From assembly GCA_910583785.1 (NCBI GenBank), contig CAJTZK010000018.1:1-28294 (forward strand): a stretch of DNA of 28,294 nt, in the 5' to 3' direction. The position numbers and the translations under genes are program-made. The notes beneath the pieces are model-generated. The model was not told the origin of the DNA, did no database searches, and was given only the letters and a program-made list of their open reading frames with translations. This stretch comes from an uncultured Oscillibacter sp. GTDB taxonomy: Bacteria > Bacillota > Clostridia > Oscillospirales > Oscillospiraceae. Positions 20,750 through 26,066 of the stretch are shown here, in pieces (position 1 is the stretch's first letter; each line of letters opens with the position of its first letter).

Positions 20750-20938
20750 ATGTTAAGAACCAGCCGCCGCCCCGGGACGCGGGCCCTGCGCTGCACCCTC
20801 TGCGGGCGGGAAATTCTCCGGGGCGAGGAGTACTGGGCCTGCAACGGCCATCTTTCCTGCGGGGCGTGCTTCCCGGACCTGGCCCGGCGGGAATTGGCCC
20901 CCTGCCGGGAAATTCTAGGAAGGGAGGAGCGGCTGTGA
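20750..20938 (+). CDS. Small zinc-ribbon-like protein
   Basis: 62 residues from the ATG at 20750, with AAAGGAGAGG upstream. Cys15-x2-Cys18, Cys31-x2-His34 and Cys37-x2-Cys40 suggest a two-site or treble-clef zinc fold (CTLCGREI, ACNGHLSCGACF). The N-terminus is basic (LRTSRRPGTRALR), as in nucleic-acid-binding or adaptor proteins. It overlaps the next gene by 4 bp (GTGA), and a sigma region 4-like gene completes the trio. I do not recognise a family and cannot assign a function. No convincing promoter lies directly upstream, so transcription may come from further away. Confidence 0.75.
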   Translation: MLRTSRRPGTRALRCTLCGREILRGEEYWACNGHLSCGACFPDLARRELAPCREILGREERL

Positions 20939-21171
20939 CCCTTTTGGAAATGTCCGCCAGCTACCGCAGCAGCGCCGCCGCCATCCACGGGCGCATCGTG
21001 GAGCTGCGGGGGCAGGAACGGGCCCAGGCGGACCCGGAGGCGGCCTTCCGCCTCCGGCGGCGCATCGACGAGCTGACCCCCCTCTGGCGGGAGGCCCGGG
21101 AACTGGCGGACCTGACCGCCCACTACTACGACAGGAGGGACCGGACCCATGAGAACACGTTCGCCTTATGA
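20935..21171 (+). CDS. Small helical protein of unknown function
   Basis: 78 residues from the GTG at 20935, with GGAGG 7 nt upstream and a GTGA overlap with the zinc-ribbon-like gene. The protein is charged and almost entirely helical, with heptad-like Leu spacing in AAIHGRIVELRGQERAQAD and FRLRRRIDELTPLWREAREL, so a coiled-coil dimer is plausible. It has no signal peptide or membrane segment. Its 3' end overlaps the sigma-like gene by 23 bp. The tight overlaps suggest the three products work together; no more specific function can be supported. Confidence 0.7.
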   Translation: MTLLEMSASYRSSAAAIHGRIVELRGQERAQADPEAAFRLRRRIDELTPLWREARELADLTAHYYDRRDRTHENTFAL

Positions 21172-21460
21172 AGGCGCCTTCGACACCCGGGCCAGCGAGT
21201 GGATCGGGGACCTGGCCGCCTGGAACCGGGCCAACGCCGGGGACAACAGCGAGCGCCTGGAGCGCCTCCGCCGGAACCTCCGCCAGGCCCGGGAGCGGGA
21301 GCTGACCCCCCGCCAGCGGCAGCTGCTGGAGCTTTATTACGACCAGGGGATGAACATCCCCCAGATCGCCGGGGAACTGGGAGTGAACCGCTCCACCGTC
21401 TCCCGGACCCTCCGGCGGGCCCGGGAGCGGCTGTACCGCTGCCTGCGCTACGCTTTGTAA
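21149..21460 (+). CDS. Sigma-70 region 4-like DNA-binding protein
   Basis: 103 residues. The C-terminal half is a sigma region 4 type helix-turn-helix: LTPRQRQLLELYYDQGMNIP, QIAGELGVNRSTVSRTLRRA, RERLYRCLRY. The N-terminal half (YEGAFDTRASEWIGDLAAWN) has no sigma region 2, so by itself it should not act as a full sigma factor. Short proteins of this type occur in clostridial phages and mobile elements as late-gene or anti-repressor regulators. It overlaps the preceding small gene by 23 bp, and AGGAGGG lies 10 nt before the ATG. A strong terminator follows. Confidence 0.82.
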   Translation: MRTRSPYEGAFDTRASEWIGDLAAWNRANAGDNSERLERLRRNLRQARERELTPRQRQLLELYYDQGMNIPQIAGELGVNRSTVSRTLRRARERLYRCLRYAL

Positions 21461-21471
21461 ACTTTCCACGG

Positions 21472-21500
21472 GAAAACCCAGGATTTTCCTGGGTTTTCGT
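21472..21500 (+). terminator. Terminator of the zinc-ribbon/sigma-like gene cluster
   Basis: A perfect 12-bp stem GAAAACCCAGGA/TCCTGGGTTTTC (21472-21483 and 21487-21498) with a TTT loop lies 12 nt beyond the stop. The TTTT forms the end of the stem. Confidence 0.8.
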
Positions 21501-21522
21501 CCATTCTGCCCCGCTTTTCCCC

Positions 21523-21551
21523 TTGCGGTTTCCGGCGGAAGCGTCTATAAT
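21523..21551 (+). promoter_or_regulatory. SigA promoter of the yitT-like gene
   Basis: -35 TTGCGG (21523-21528), 17-bp spacer, perfect -10 TATAAT (21546-21551). The leader is about 90 nt and GC-rich in its second half. Confidence 0.8.
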
Positions 21552-21649
21552 CATAGCCAGCATTTCAAAAAAACGGACTGCTGCGGCCTCCCTCCGGAGC
21601 GCCGGGGCGCGGGCGGGGACGGCGGGAGCGCCGGACCAGGAGGAACGAC

Positions 21650-22543
21650 ATGAAGGACATGATGTACAATTCCCTGCACCACCGCTGGCTGCGGCTGCTG
21701 GCCGCCATGCTGGGGGAGGGCGTGGTGGCCCTGGCTTTGAACCTCTTTATTGTGCCCCTGGGCCTGTACTCCGGCGGCCTCATGGGGTTCTGCCAGCTGG
21801 TCCGCACCCTGCTCCAGGAGAACATGGGCCTCCGCTTCGGCGGGGCGGACATCGCGGGCATCCTCTATTTTCTCTGCAACATCCCCATCCTGCTCCTGGG
21901 CTGGAAGACCCTGGGCCGGGTCATGACCTTTAAGACCATCGCCTGCACGGTGTCCTTCTCCTTCTTTTACAGCATCATCCCCTCGCCCTCAGCCCCCATT
22001 GTGGAGGACTACCTCACCTCCTGCCTGCTGGGGGGCATCATCGTGGGCACGGCCAGCGGCATCGTGCTGACCTGCGGCGGCAGCGGCGGCGGGCTGGACA
22101 TTGTGGGACTGTGCCTGAGCAAGCGGGGCAGCCGTTTCACCGTGGGCAAGTTCTCCCTGACGGTGAACTTCTTCCTCTACGCCGCCTGCTTGGTTCTCTT
22201 CGTGCCGGAGGTGGCCATCTACTCCGTCATCTACAACTTCTTCTCCGCCATGGTGCTGGACCGGATGCACCAGCAGAACGTCAACGTCCAGGCCATGATC
22301 TTCACCAAGGAGGACGAGAAGGAGCTGGGCCGCTTCATCATCGAGAAGCTGGGCCGCAGCGTCACCTACTGGGAGGGCACCGGGGCCTACAGCGGCAAGG
22401 GGCTCCACGTGCTGGTGGTGTGCCTGTCCAAGTTTGAGATCGAGGAGCTGCTCCACGCGGTCCATGCCCTGGACGGCCACGCCTTCGTCACCGTCCAGGA
22501 GCGGGTCCGGGTCTTCGGAAACTTCGTGCGGAAGCTGGAGTGA
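21650..22543 (+). CDS. YitT family membrane protein (DUF161 plus DUF2179)
   Basis: 297 residues, usual family length. Five or so membrane segments carry the YitT signatures ALALNLFIVPLGLYSGGLMG, GWKTLGRVMTFKTIACTVSF, LLGGIIVGTASGIVLTCGGS, GGGLDIVGLCLSKRGSRFTV and KFSLTVNFFLYAACLVLFVP. The cytosolic C-terminal DUF2179 domain follows (AMIFTKEDEKELGRFIIEKL, SVTYWEGTGAYSGKGLHVLV). The physiological substrate of these widespread Bacillota proteins is not known. The ATG at 21650 has AGGAGGAA upstream; it has its own promoter and terminator. Confidence 0.93.
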   Translation: MKDMMYNSLHHRWLRLLAAMLGEGVVALALNLFIVPLGLYSGGLMGFCQLVRTLLQENMGLRFGGADIAGILYFLCNIPILLLGWKTLGRVMTFKTIACTVSFSFFYSIIPSPSAPIVEDYLTSCLLGGIIVGTASGIVLTCGGSGGGLDIVGLCLSKRGSRFTVGKFSLTVNFFLYAACLVLFVPEVAIYSVIYNFFSAMVLDRMHQQNVNVQAMIFTKEDEKELGRFIIEKLGRSVTYWEGTGAYSGKGLHVLVVCLSKFEIEELLHAVHALDGHAFVTVQERVRVFGNFVRKLE

Positions 22544-22576
22544 CCGGGGCGCGGCGTTTGACCGGGGCAATACTGT

Positions 22577-22613
22577 TAAAAGAGAGGACCGCCCTGGGGC
22601 GGCCCTCTTTTTG
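22577..22613 (+). terminator. Terminator of the yitT-like gene
   Basis: AAAAGAGAGGACCGCC pairs with GGCGGCCCTCTTTTT, with one mismatch or bulge. The stem ends in T5, 34 nt beyond the stop. Confidence 0.85.
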
Positions 22614-22621
22614 CGCGTGAT

Positions 22622-22918
22622 TTATGCTCCTGTCCGGTTCATCCGCTCCGCCACGGCCCCCTTGCCTCTTATCAGTTCCGCCGTCAGCTGCGCCCCAACA
22701 TGGAAGGCGAAGCGGAAACGGTCAAAATGCAGCATATCCTCAACCTTGCTTCTTGTGTCTAAGTACGCGTCCAGCAGTTCCTGCTGCTCATCCGTCATAG
22801 CGGCGGCGAGCCGCTCCAGCTGTTCGCACCGGATGCGCGCTGCCCGGACAAAGGACGGGTCCTGTTCGCAGGTATTTCCCAGGAGCAGGTTATAGAGCAT
22901 TTCCAGAATGTTTTCCAT
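22622..22918 (-). CDS. DUF6809 family protein
   Basis: 98 residues, helical and soluble. MENILEMLYNLLLGNTCEQD and the later FRFAFHVGAQLTAELI match the pattern of DUF6809 proteins, common in clostridial mobile and conjugative elements, of unknown function. The ATG at 22918 has AAAGGA about 10 nt upstream, a weak site. The duplicated block lies just upstream and contains a TATAAT box (22978-22983) that may serve it, with a poor -35. Its position beside two ribbon-helix-helix genes suggests a small accessory cluster. Confidence 0.75.
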   Translation of the reverse strand: MENILEMLYNLLLGNTCEQDPSFVRAARIRCEQLERLAAAMTDEQQELLDAYLDTRSKVEDMLHFDRFRFAFHVGAQLTAELIRGKGAVAERMNRTGA

Positions 22919-22951
22919 CTTTGCACGGTCCTTTCTTTTTTGGTCGGTACC

Positions 22952-23066
22952 GCTTGAAAGGAAAGGCGGCGTATGGTATTATATTTACGTCGTTTTGCCT
23001 TTGGGCAATATCGGCCTGGGGGGAAGCGGTGTGGTCTGTGGTGGGCTGAGCGCCGCTTCCCGTCAT
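22952..23066. repeat. Conserved non-coding block, copy 1 (after the first RHH gene)
   Basis: About 115 bp closely related to 23375-23487, including 57 identical bases (22981-23037 equals 23404-23460). It contains a hairpin TTGCC/GGCAA and a long stem GGGAAGCGG/CCGCTTCCC whose loop differs between copies while the stem is kept. Confidence 0.85.
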
Positions 23067-23242
23067 TTCGTTTTGAGATCGTCATGCACCTTGTGGACAC
23101 CGCGCCGAATGACTTCCGCTTTTGATACGTTGAGTTCTTCGATACACTCGTCCAGCTTCTCGGCTGTTGCTTTATCAAGGCGGACTTTGAGGGAAATGTC
23201 CTTCGGATTGTCGGTGGGACGTCCCATTTTTTTATTCCCCAA
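23063..23242 (-). CDS. Ribbon-helix-helix (CopG/Arc type) regulator, copy 1
   Basis: 59 residues from the TTG at 23242, or 53 from the internal ATG (MGRPTDNPKDISLKVRLDKA). The Arc/MetJ-type fold is seen as one beta strand (ISLKVRLD) and two helices (ATAEKLDECIEEL, SKAEVIRRGVHKVHDDL). The start is uncertain: GAGGT lies 7 nt before the TTG, an ATG and GTGs lie closer, and the ATG of MGRP has no good site. It is about 45% identical over 53 residues to the second RHH protein. Its promoter and operator-like dyad have the same arrangement as those of its paralogue. The role is probably that of a small autoregulated repressor. Confidence 0.85.
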   Translation of the reverse strand: MGNKKMGRPTDNPKDISLKVRLDKATAEKLDECIEELNVSKAEVIRRGVHKVHDDLKTK

Positions 23243-23273
23243 CACCATCACCTCACTTTTTGGGGTCGCTAAT

Positions 23274-23302
23274 AATATAACTTATAGACGCCGCAAAGTC
23301 AA
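23274..23302 (-). promoter_or_regulatory. Promoter of RHH gene 1 with degenerate operator dyad
   Basis: -35 TTGACT (23297-23302), 17-bp spacer, -10 TATATT (23274-23279). A dyad with ACTTT-type outer arms spans the promoter and matches at 10 of 13 positions, in the same place as the stronger dyad of copy 2. Confidence 0.75.
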
Positions 23303-23319
23303 GAAGATTCTGCTATTTT

Positions 23320-23349
23320 GTAGGGGCCGCCGAGGGCGGCGGCCCCTAC
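23320..23349. repeat. GTAGGGGCC hairpin repeat between the RHH cassettes
   Basis: A perfect 13-bp inverted repeat GTAGGGGCCGCCG/CGGCGGCCCCTAC with loop AGGG. It begins with the same word as the repeats at 8217-8281 and 23748-23830. Confidence 0.8.
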
Positions 23350-23374
23350 AGGGCTTAAACCATTGGCCGATGTG

Positions 23375-23487
23375 GCTTGAAAGGAAAGACGGCGCATGAT
23401 ATAATATTTACGTCGTTTTGCCTTTGGGCAATATCGGCCTGGGGGGAAGCGGTGTGGTCTTGGTTGGAGTACGCCGCTTCCCGTTAT
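23375..23487. repeat. Conserved non-coding block, copy 2 (after the second RHH gene)
   Basis: Second copy of the block at 22952-23066, in the same orientation and the same position relative to an RHH gene. The identical core is 23404-23460. The stem GGGAAGCGG/CCGCTTCCC is again intact with a different loop. Confidence 0.85.
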
Positions 23488-23660
23488 TTTTTCAGGTCGT
23501 CCTTTAACTTCCGGATCCCTCTCCTTGCCGCTTCCATACGGGGAACCTTTTCTTGTTCGCAATATTGTTCCAGAATCTCTTTGCATTCCTCATCGTATTT
23601 TACGGTCATATGATAGGGCTTTGGATTGTCGGTAGGGCGGCCCATTTTTTTGCCCCCCAA
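23484..23660 (-). CDS. Ribbon-helix-helix (CopG/Arc type) regulator, copy 2
   Basis: 58 residues from the TTG at 23660, or 53 from the ATG of MGRPTDNPK. The first nine residues of that core equal copy 1; afterwards the proteins diverge (PYHMTVKYDEECKEILEQYC, then PRMEAARRGIRKLKDDLKK). The fold prediction is the same: one strand and two helices. AGGAGGT lies 7 nt before the TTG, while GTG codons overlap the site, so TTG is preferred with moderate confidence. A 15-bp inverted repeat straddles its -10 box and is the likely site of autorepression. Confidence 0.85.
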   Translation of the reverse strand: MGGKKMGRPTDNPKPYHMTVKYDEECKEILEQYCEQEKVPRMEAARRGIRKLKDDLKK

Positions 23661-23674
23661 GATCACCACCTCCT

Positions 23675-23716
23675 ACTTTGGGACTCCTTAAATATAAACT
23701 AAAGGAATCCCAAAGT
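23675..23716 (-). promoter_or_regulatory. Promoter and large inverted-repeat operator of RHH gene 2
   Basis: The promoter is -35 TTGACT (23714-23719) and -10 TATATT (23691-23696), 17 bp apart. Arms ACTTTGGGACTCCTT (23675-23689) and AAGGAATCCCAAAGT (23702-23716) match at 14 of 15 positions and enclose the -10 box. Confidence 0.8.
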
Positions 23717-23747
23717 CAAGAAGATTCTGCTTGGGGGATGCAATCTT

Positions 23748-23830
23748 GTAGGGGCGGACCTATGTGTCCGCCCTTCTTCCGGGACCTTGGCATTTCCGAT
23801 GGAAGGGCGGACACGCAGGTCCGCCCCTAC
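23748..23830. repeat. Large GTAGGGGCGG inverted repeat
   Basis: GTAGGGGCGGACC at the left and GGTCCGCCCCTAC at the right are perfect inverted copies. Inner arms GTGTCCGCCCTTC/GAAGGGCGGACAC extend the stem around a 22-nt loop. It begins the same way as the repeats at 8217 and 23320 and borders the RHH cassette in the same position as 23320-23349. Confidence 0.8.
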
Positions 23831-23857
23831 GGCCCGTCTCCCGATAGCCCCCCATGT

Positions 23858-23893
23858 CCAGGAATTGGCCCGGTCAGGGGACCGGGCCCCACA
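23858..23893. repeat. Copy B of the dispersed GGCCTGGCC-type hairpin repeat
   Basis: GGAATTGGCCCGGTCA, then GGGGACCGGGCCCCACA. Related copies lie at 11144-11176 and 25980-26017. Compensating changes keep the hairpin. Confidence 0.65.
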
Positions 23894-23915
23894 AAGAAGA
23901 ACCCGCTCCGGCAGG

Positions 23916-23949
23916 AAAGCGGACCGCCCCCCTGGGCGGCCCGCTTTTT
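23916..23949. terminator. Hairpin terminator downstream of trmO
   Basis: AAAGCGGACCGCCC/GGGCGGCCCGCTTT (23916-23929 and 23934-23947, one mismatch). The plus strand ends in T5 and the minus strand in TTTCC. Its position 14 nt beyond the trmO stop suggests it serves that minus-strand gene. Confidence 0.65.
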
Positions 23950-23963
23950 GCGTCCGGCAGATT

Positions 23964-24662
23964 TTATGATCCCGTCCCCCCCAGAATCTCCCGGACCCGA
24001 AGCACGTCCCCCTCCACGGAGAACCGGACCTCCAGCCCGGCGAAGCCGAAGCCATAGACCCGTTCCGGGTCCTCCTGGTACCGGGGCCGGGGGTCCAGGG
24101 CCAGCACCGCCCGGAGGGCTTCCCGCCGCCCCGGCGGGACCCGTTCCCAAAGCTCCGGCGGGCACTCCACCGCCAGCGTCTCCCCGGCGGGGGCGGCGGC
24201 AAAGCCCCCCAGGGCCCCGGGGCGGCAGTCGGCGTAGGGCAGGTAGGGCTTGATGTCCAGAATCGGCGTGCCGTCCACCAGGTCCGCCCCCCGGACCCGG
24301 AGGACGGTCCCATGCTCCTTGGTTTCCTCCACGCCCGCCAGGGCCACGGCGGACAGGGCGATGGGATTGGGCCGGAAGGGGGACCGGGTGGCGAAAACCC
24401 CCAGGCGGGCGTTGCCCCCCAGCCGGGGCGGGCGGACCGTGGGGGACCACGTTTCCCGGGCCGCCTGGTGGAAGACCCAAAGAAGCCAGATATGGGAAAA
24501 GCCCTCCAGCCCCCGGAGGGCGGCGGGATTCCGGAACTCCGGCTCGAACACCACCAGGGCCTCCAGGTCCTCCACCAGGCCGCTCTGGCGGGGCACGCCG
24601 AACTTTCCGGCAAAGTCGCTGCGGATATGGGCAATGGCTCTCATGGCAAATTCCTGGGGCAT
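23964..24662 (-). CDS. trmO: tRNA (t6A37) N6-methyltransferase
   Basis: TrmO adds a methyl group from SAM to t6A37 in threonine tRNAs, giving m6t6A, which fine-tunes ACY decoding. 232 residues. The N-terminal barrel carries the family blocks IAHIRSDFAGKFGVPRQSGL, LEGFSHIWLLWVFH, NARLGVFATRSPFRPNPIAL, GTVLRVRGADLVDGTPILDI and KPYLPYAD. The C-terminal TrmO domain follows (YGFGFAGLEVRFSVEGDVLR). The ATG at 24662 has GGAGAGGAGG 7 nt upstream; the open frame extends 34 codons further without similarity. It is a single gene with its own -10 box. Confidence 0.94.
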   Translation of the reverse strand: MPQEFAMRAIAHIRSDFAGKFGVPRQSGLVEDLEALVVFEPEFRNPAALRGLEGFSHIWLLWVFHQAARETWSPTVRPPRLGGNARLGVFATRSPFRPNPIALSAVALAGVEETKEHGTVLRVRGADLVDGTPILDIKPYLPYADCRPGALGGFAAAPAGETLAVECPPELWERVPPGRREALRAVLALDPRPRYQEDPERVYGFGFAGLEVRFSVEGDVLRVREILGGTGS

Positions 24663-24687
24663 GGGCGGGCCTCCTCTCCAACAATAC

Positions 24688-24722
24688 GCCTCCATTATAC
24701 CGGAGGCAGGCGGAAAAGGGAA
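24688..24722 (-). promoter_or_regulatory. Promoter of trmO with a dyad around the -10 box
   Basis: A perfect -10 TATAAT (24694-24699); the -35 is weak (TTCCCT, 24717-24722, 17 bp away). GCCTCC and GGAGGC (24688-24693 and 24702-24707) form a perfect 6-bp dyad around the -10. Confidence 0.55.
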
Positions 24723-24781
24723 GCCCCGATGTAAGCCGGGCCGCCGGGGCCCCGGGATGCCCACGGCGGTCCGGCGGAGGG

Positions 24782-25069
24782 TTAAAACGCCCGGTCGATG
24801 GCGTCTTCCGCGCCGTCCACGGCGTTACGCACGGACCGCCCCGCGTCGTCCAGGGCGTCCCGGGCATCCGGCGTCCGGCCGTCGTCATAGCCGTCGTTGT
24901 CGTAATCCCCCTGGTAGTCTCCGCTTCCGTTGAGGGCGCCGTCCGTCCGGCTTCCCTCGGTGGAGCCATAGGTGTCCGCCGTTCCGGTGGTCTGGCCGCC
25001 CCCGCCGCAGGCGGTGAGGCTGAAGGCCAGCAGAAGGGCCGCCAGCAGGAACATCAGAGTATTTTTCAT
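24782..25069 (-). CDS. Small lipoprotein of unknown function
   Basis: 95 residues from the ATG at 25069, with AAGGAGGAG upstream. It has a lipoprotein signal (LMFLLAALLLAFSLTAC) with Cys21 as lipidation site and a GGGG linker. The mature chain is Asp/Gly/Ser/Thr-rich and disordered (TADTYGSTEGSRTDGALNGS, YDNDGYDDG), ending in an amphipathic helix (DALDDAGRSVRNAVDGAEDA). Such tails occur in several short clostridial lipoproteins of unknown role. A strong hairpin precedes its ribosome-binding site. No clear promoter or terminator was found; a GC-rich fold lies at about 24732-24776. Confidence 0.78.
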   Translation of the reverse strand: MKNTLMFLLAALLLAFSLTACGGGGQTTGTADTYGSTEGSRTDGALNGSGDYQGDYDNDGYDDGRTPDARDALDDAGRSVRNAVDGAEDAIDRAF

Positions 25070-25094
25070 CAGATACTCCTCCTTCGATCTTTCC

Positions 25095-25130
25095 GGCGCC
25101 GGGCTCCGCCCTGCGGCGGGGCCCGGCGCC
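25095..25130 (-). promoter_or_regulatory. Strong hairpin in the leader of the small lipoprotein gene
   Basis: Two 16-bp arms (25095-25110 and 25115-25130) with one mismatch and loop GCAG on the minus strand. It lies 9 nt upstream of the Shine-Dalgarno AAGGAGGAG. It could affect mRNA stability or be a repeat. Confidence 0.55.
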
Positions 25131-25133
25131 TCC

Positions 25134-25180
25134 CCGTCAAAGAAACCCACGGGCCCAAGGCCCCTGGGCCGCTTTGACGG
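25134..25180. repeat. Inverted repeat upstream of the lipoprotein leader hairpin
   Basis: CCGTCAAAG (25134-25142) and CTTTGACGG (25172-25180) enclose GGGCCC-rich palindromes. The remaining 25181-25500 holds no supported gene; its right third is A/T-rich and leads into the HPr promoter. Confidence 0.55.
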
Positions 25181-25502
25181 CCCACGGGACGGAACCAGCC
25201 GCCCCATGTCCACGATACCCAAGCCCTATTGTCCCCAGCCCGGCCCGGCCAAACCCCGGAACCTTCCGGGAACCCGGGAATTTTTTGGGAAACCCCCGGG
25301 ACGCCGTCATGAAGCGCCGCCCTGGGGCATACATATAAAGAGGAAGCGGCGGGCCGGACCGCGGGCCGCGCCGCCGGATTTCCGGGGATCACTCTTGAAA
25401 TTTCAGCGAAATGACGTATAAGTTTCCACAAAATTGGAGTAAACTAACAAAAAGAATTTTACTGCCGAGGAAAATTTCTTGAAATGTTTGTGCAATTGTC
25501 CA

Positions 25503-25531
25503 TTGACGGGAGACGGAAAAGCGGTTATGAT
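25503..25531 (+). promoter_or_regulatory. SigA promoter of the HPr gene
   Basis: -35 TTGACG (25503-25508), 17-bp spacer, -10 TATGAT (25526-25531). An A/T-rich stretch (about 25395-25500) upstream contrasts with the surrounding GC-rich DNA and may act as an UP element. Confidence 0.75.
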
Positions 25532-25595
25532 GATAAAGTAATGACTCGTGGGCATCCAGTTCCATTTGATTCGATACAAAAAGGAGAGCTGCAAC

Positions 25596-25859
25596 ATGTA
25601 TACGCAGGAAATCACGGTCAACAACGAAGTTGGTTTGCACGCCCGCCCCGCCACGTTCTTTATCCAGAAGGCCAACGAGTTTAAAAGCGGCATCTGGGTT
25701 GAGAAGGAGGATCGCCGCGTCAACGCCAAAAGCCTGTTAGGCGTGCTGTCCCTGGGCATCGTGAAGGGCACCCCCATCACCCTGATCGCGGACGGCAGCG
25801 ATGAGAAAGAGGCGGTCACCGCACTGGTGGACCTGGTGAAAGACAACTTCGGAGAGTAA
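25596..25859 (+). CDS. HPr family phosphocarrier protein
   Basis: 87 residues, standard length. The PTS phosphorylation site His15 lies in EVGLHARPAT and the regulatory Ser46 in NAKSLLGVLSLGI, so the protein could carry phosphate from enzyme I and also serve HPr-kinase/CcpA catabolite control. It is therefore HPr rather than Crh, which lacks His15. The ATG at 25596 has AAAAGGAGAG upstream. It is encoded alone, without ptsI, as is common in clostridia, with its own promoter and terminator. The longer open frame upstream adds 16 codons that include the ribosome-binding site. Confidence 0.95.
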   Translation: MYTQEITVNNEVGLHARPATFFIQKANEFKSGIWVEKEDRRVNAKSLLGVLSLGIVKGTPITLIADGSDEKEAVTALVDLVKDNFGE

Positions 25860-25862
25860 CGA

Positions 25863-25906
25863 ACCCTCCCCGTGCTGCCCGTCAGCGCGGGGTGGTCTTT
25901 TTTTAT
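25863..25906 (+). terminator. Terminator of the HPr gene
   Basis: A stem CTCCCCGTGCTG paired with CAGCGCGGGG and flanking ACC/GGT, followed by seven T. It begins 4 nt beyond the stop. Confidence 0.88.
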
Positions 25907-25979
25907 TGGGCCGGATCTGGAAGGAGAACGGACCTGGCCAAGCAGCCGGGGTGTCCTGCCGGAAGAGGGGGAAGCCCCC

Positions 25980-26017
25980 GGGGATTGGCCTGGCCAGGGG
26001 GCCAGGCCCCACAAGGA
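25980..26017. repeat. Copy C of the dispersed GGCCTGGCC-type hairpin repeat
   Basis: GGGATTGGCCTGGCCA, then GGGGGCCAGGCCCCACA. Related to 11144-11176 and 23858-23893. A partial copy (GACCTGGCCAAGCAG) lies at 25930-25944. It occupies the gap between HPr and uvrC. Confidence 0.65.
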
Positions 26018-26066
26018 TGACAAGCCCTTCTGCCGGGGCGCATCCCACTTTAAAAGGAGGCGGACC

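Noticed and set aside
19316..21460. Prophage
   Set aside because: A CI-like repressor and a sigma region 4-like gene are present near tRNAs, but there is no integrase, terminase, capsid or attachment repeat. At most a remnant.
22795..23586. Short open frames with similar peptides (containing CPKAKRRKY) on the minus strand at 22795-23178 and 23299-23586
   Set aside because: They look alike only because both read through the duplicated non-coding block. Each overlaps a real gene in another frame and neither has a ribosome-binding site.
23295..23731. CRISPR array
   Set aside because: The direct repeats here are two copies about 420 bp apart with genes between them, not regularly spaced short repeats with unique spacers.
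25380..25450. CcpA (cre) site upstream of HPr
   Set aside because: TGAAATTTCA is a palindrome but lacks the central CG and other conserved cre bases.
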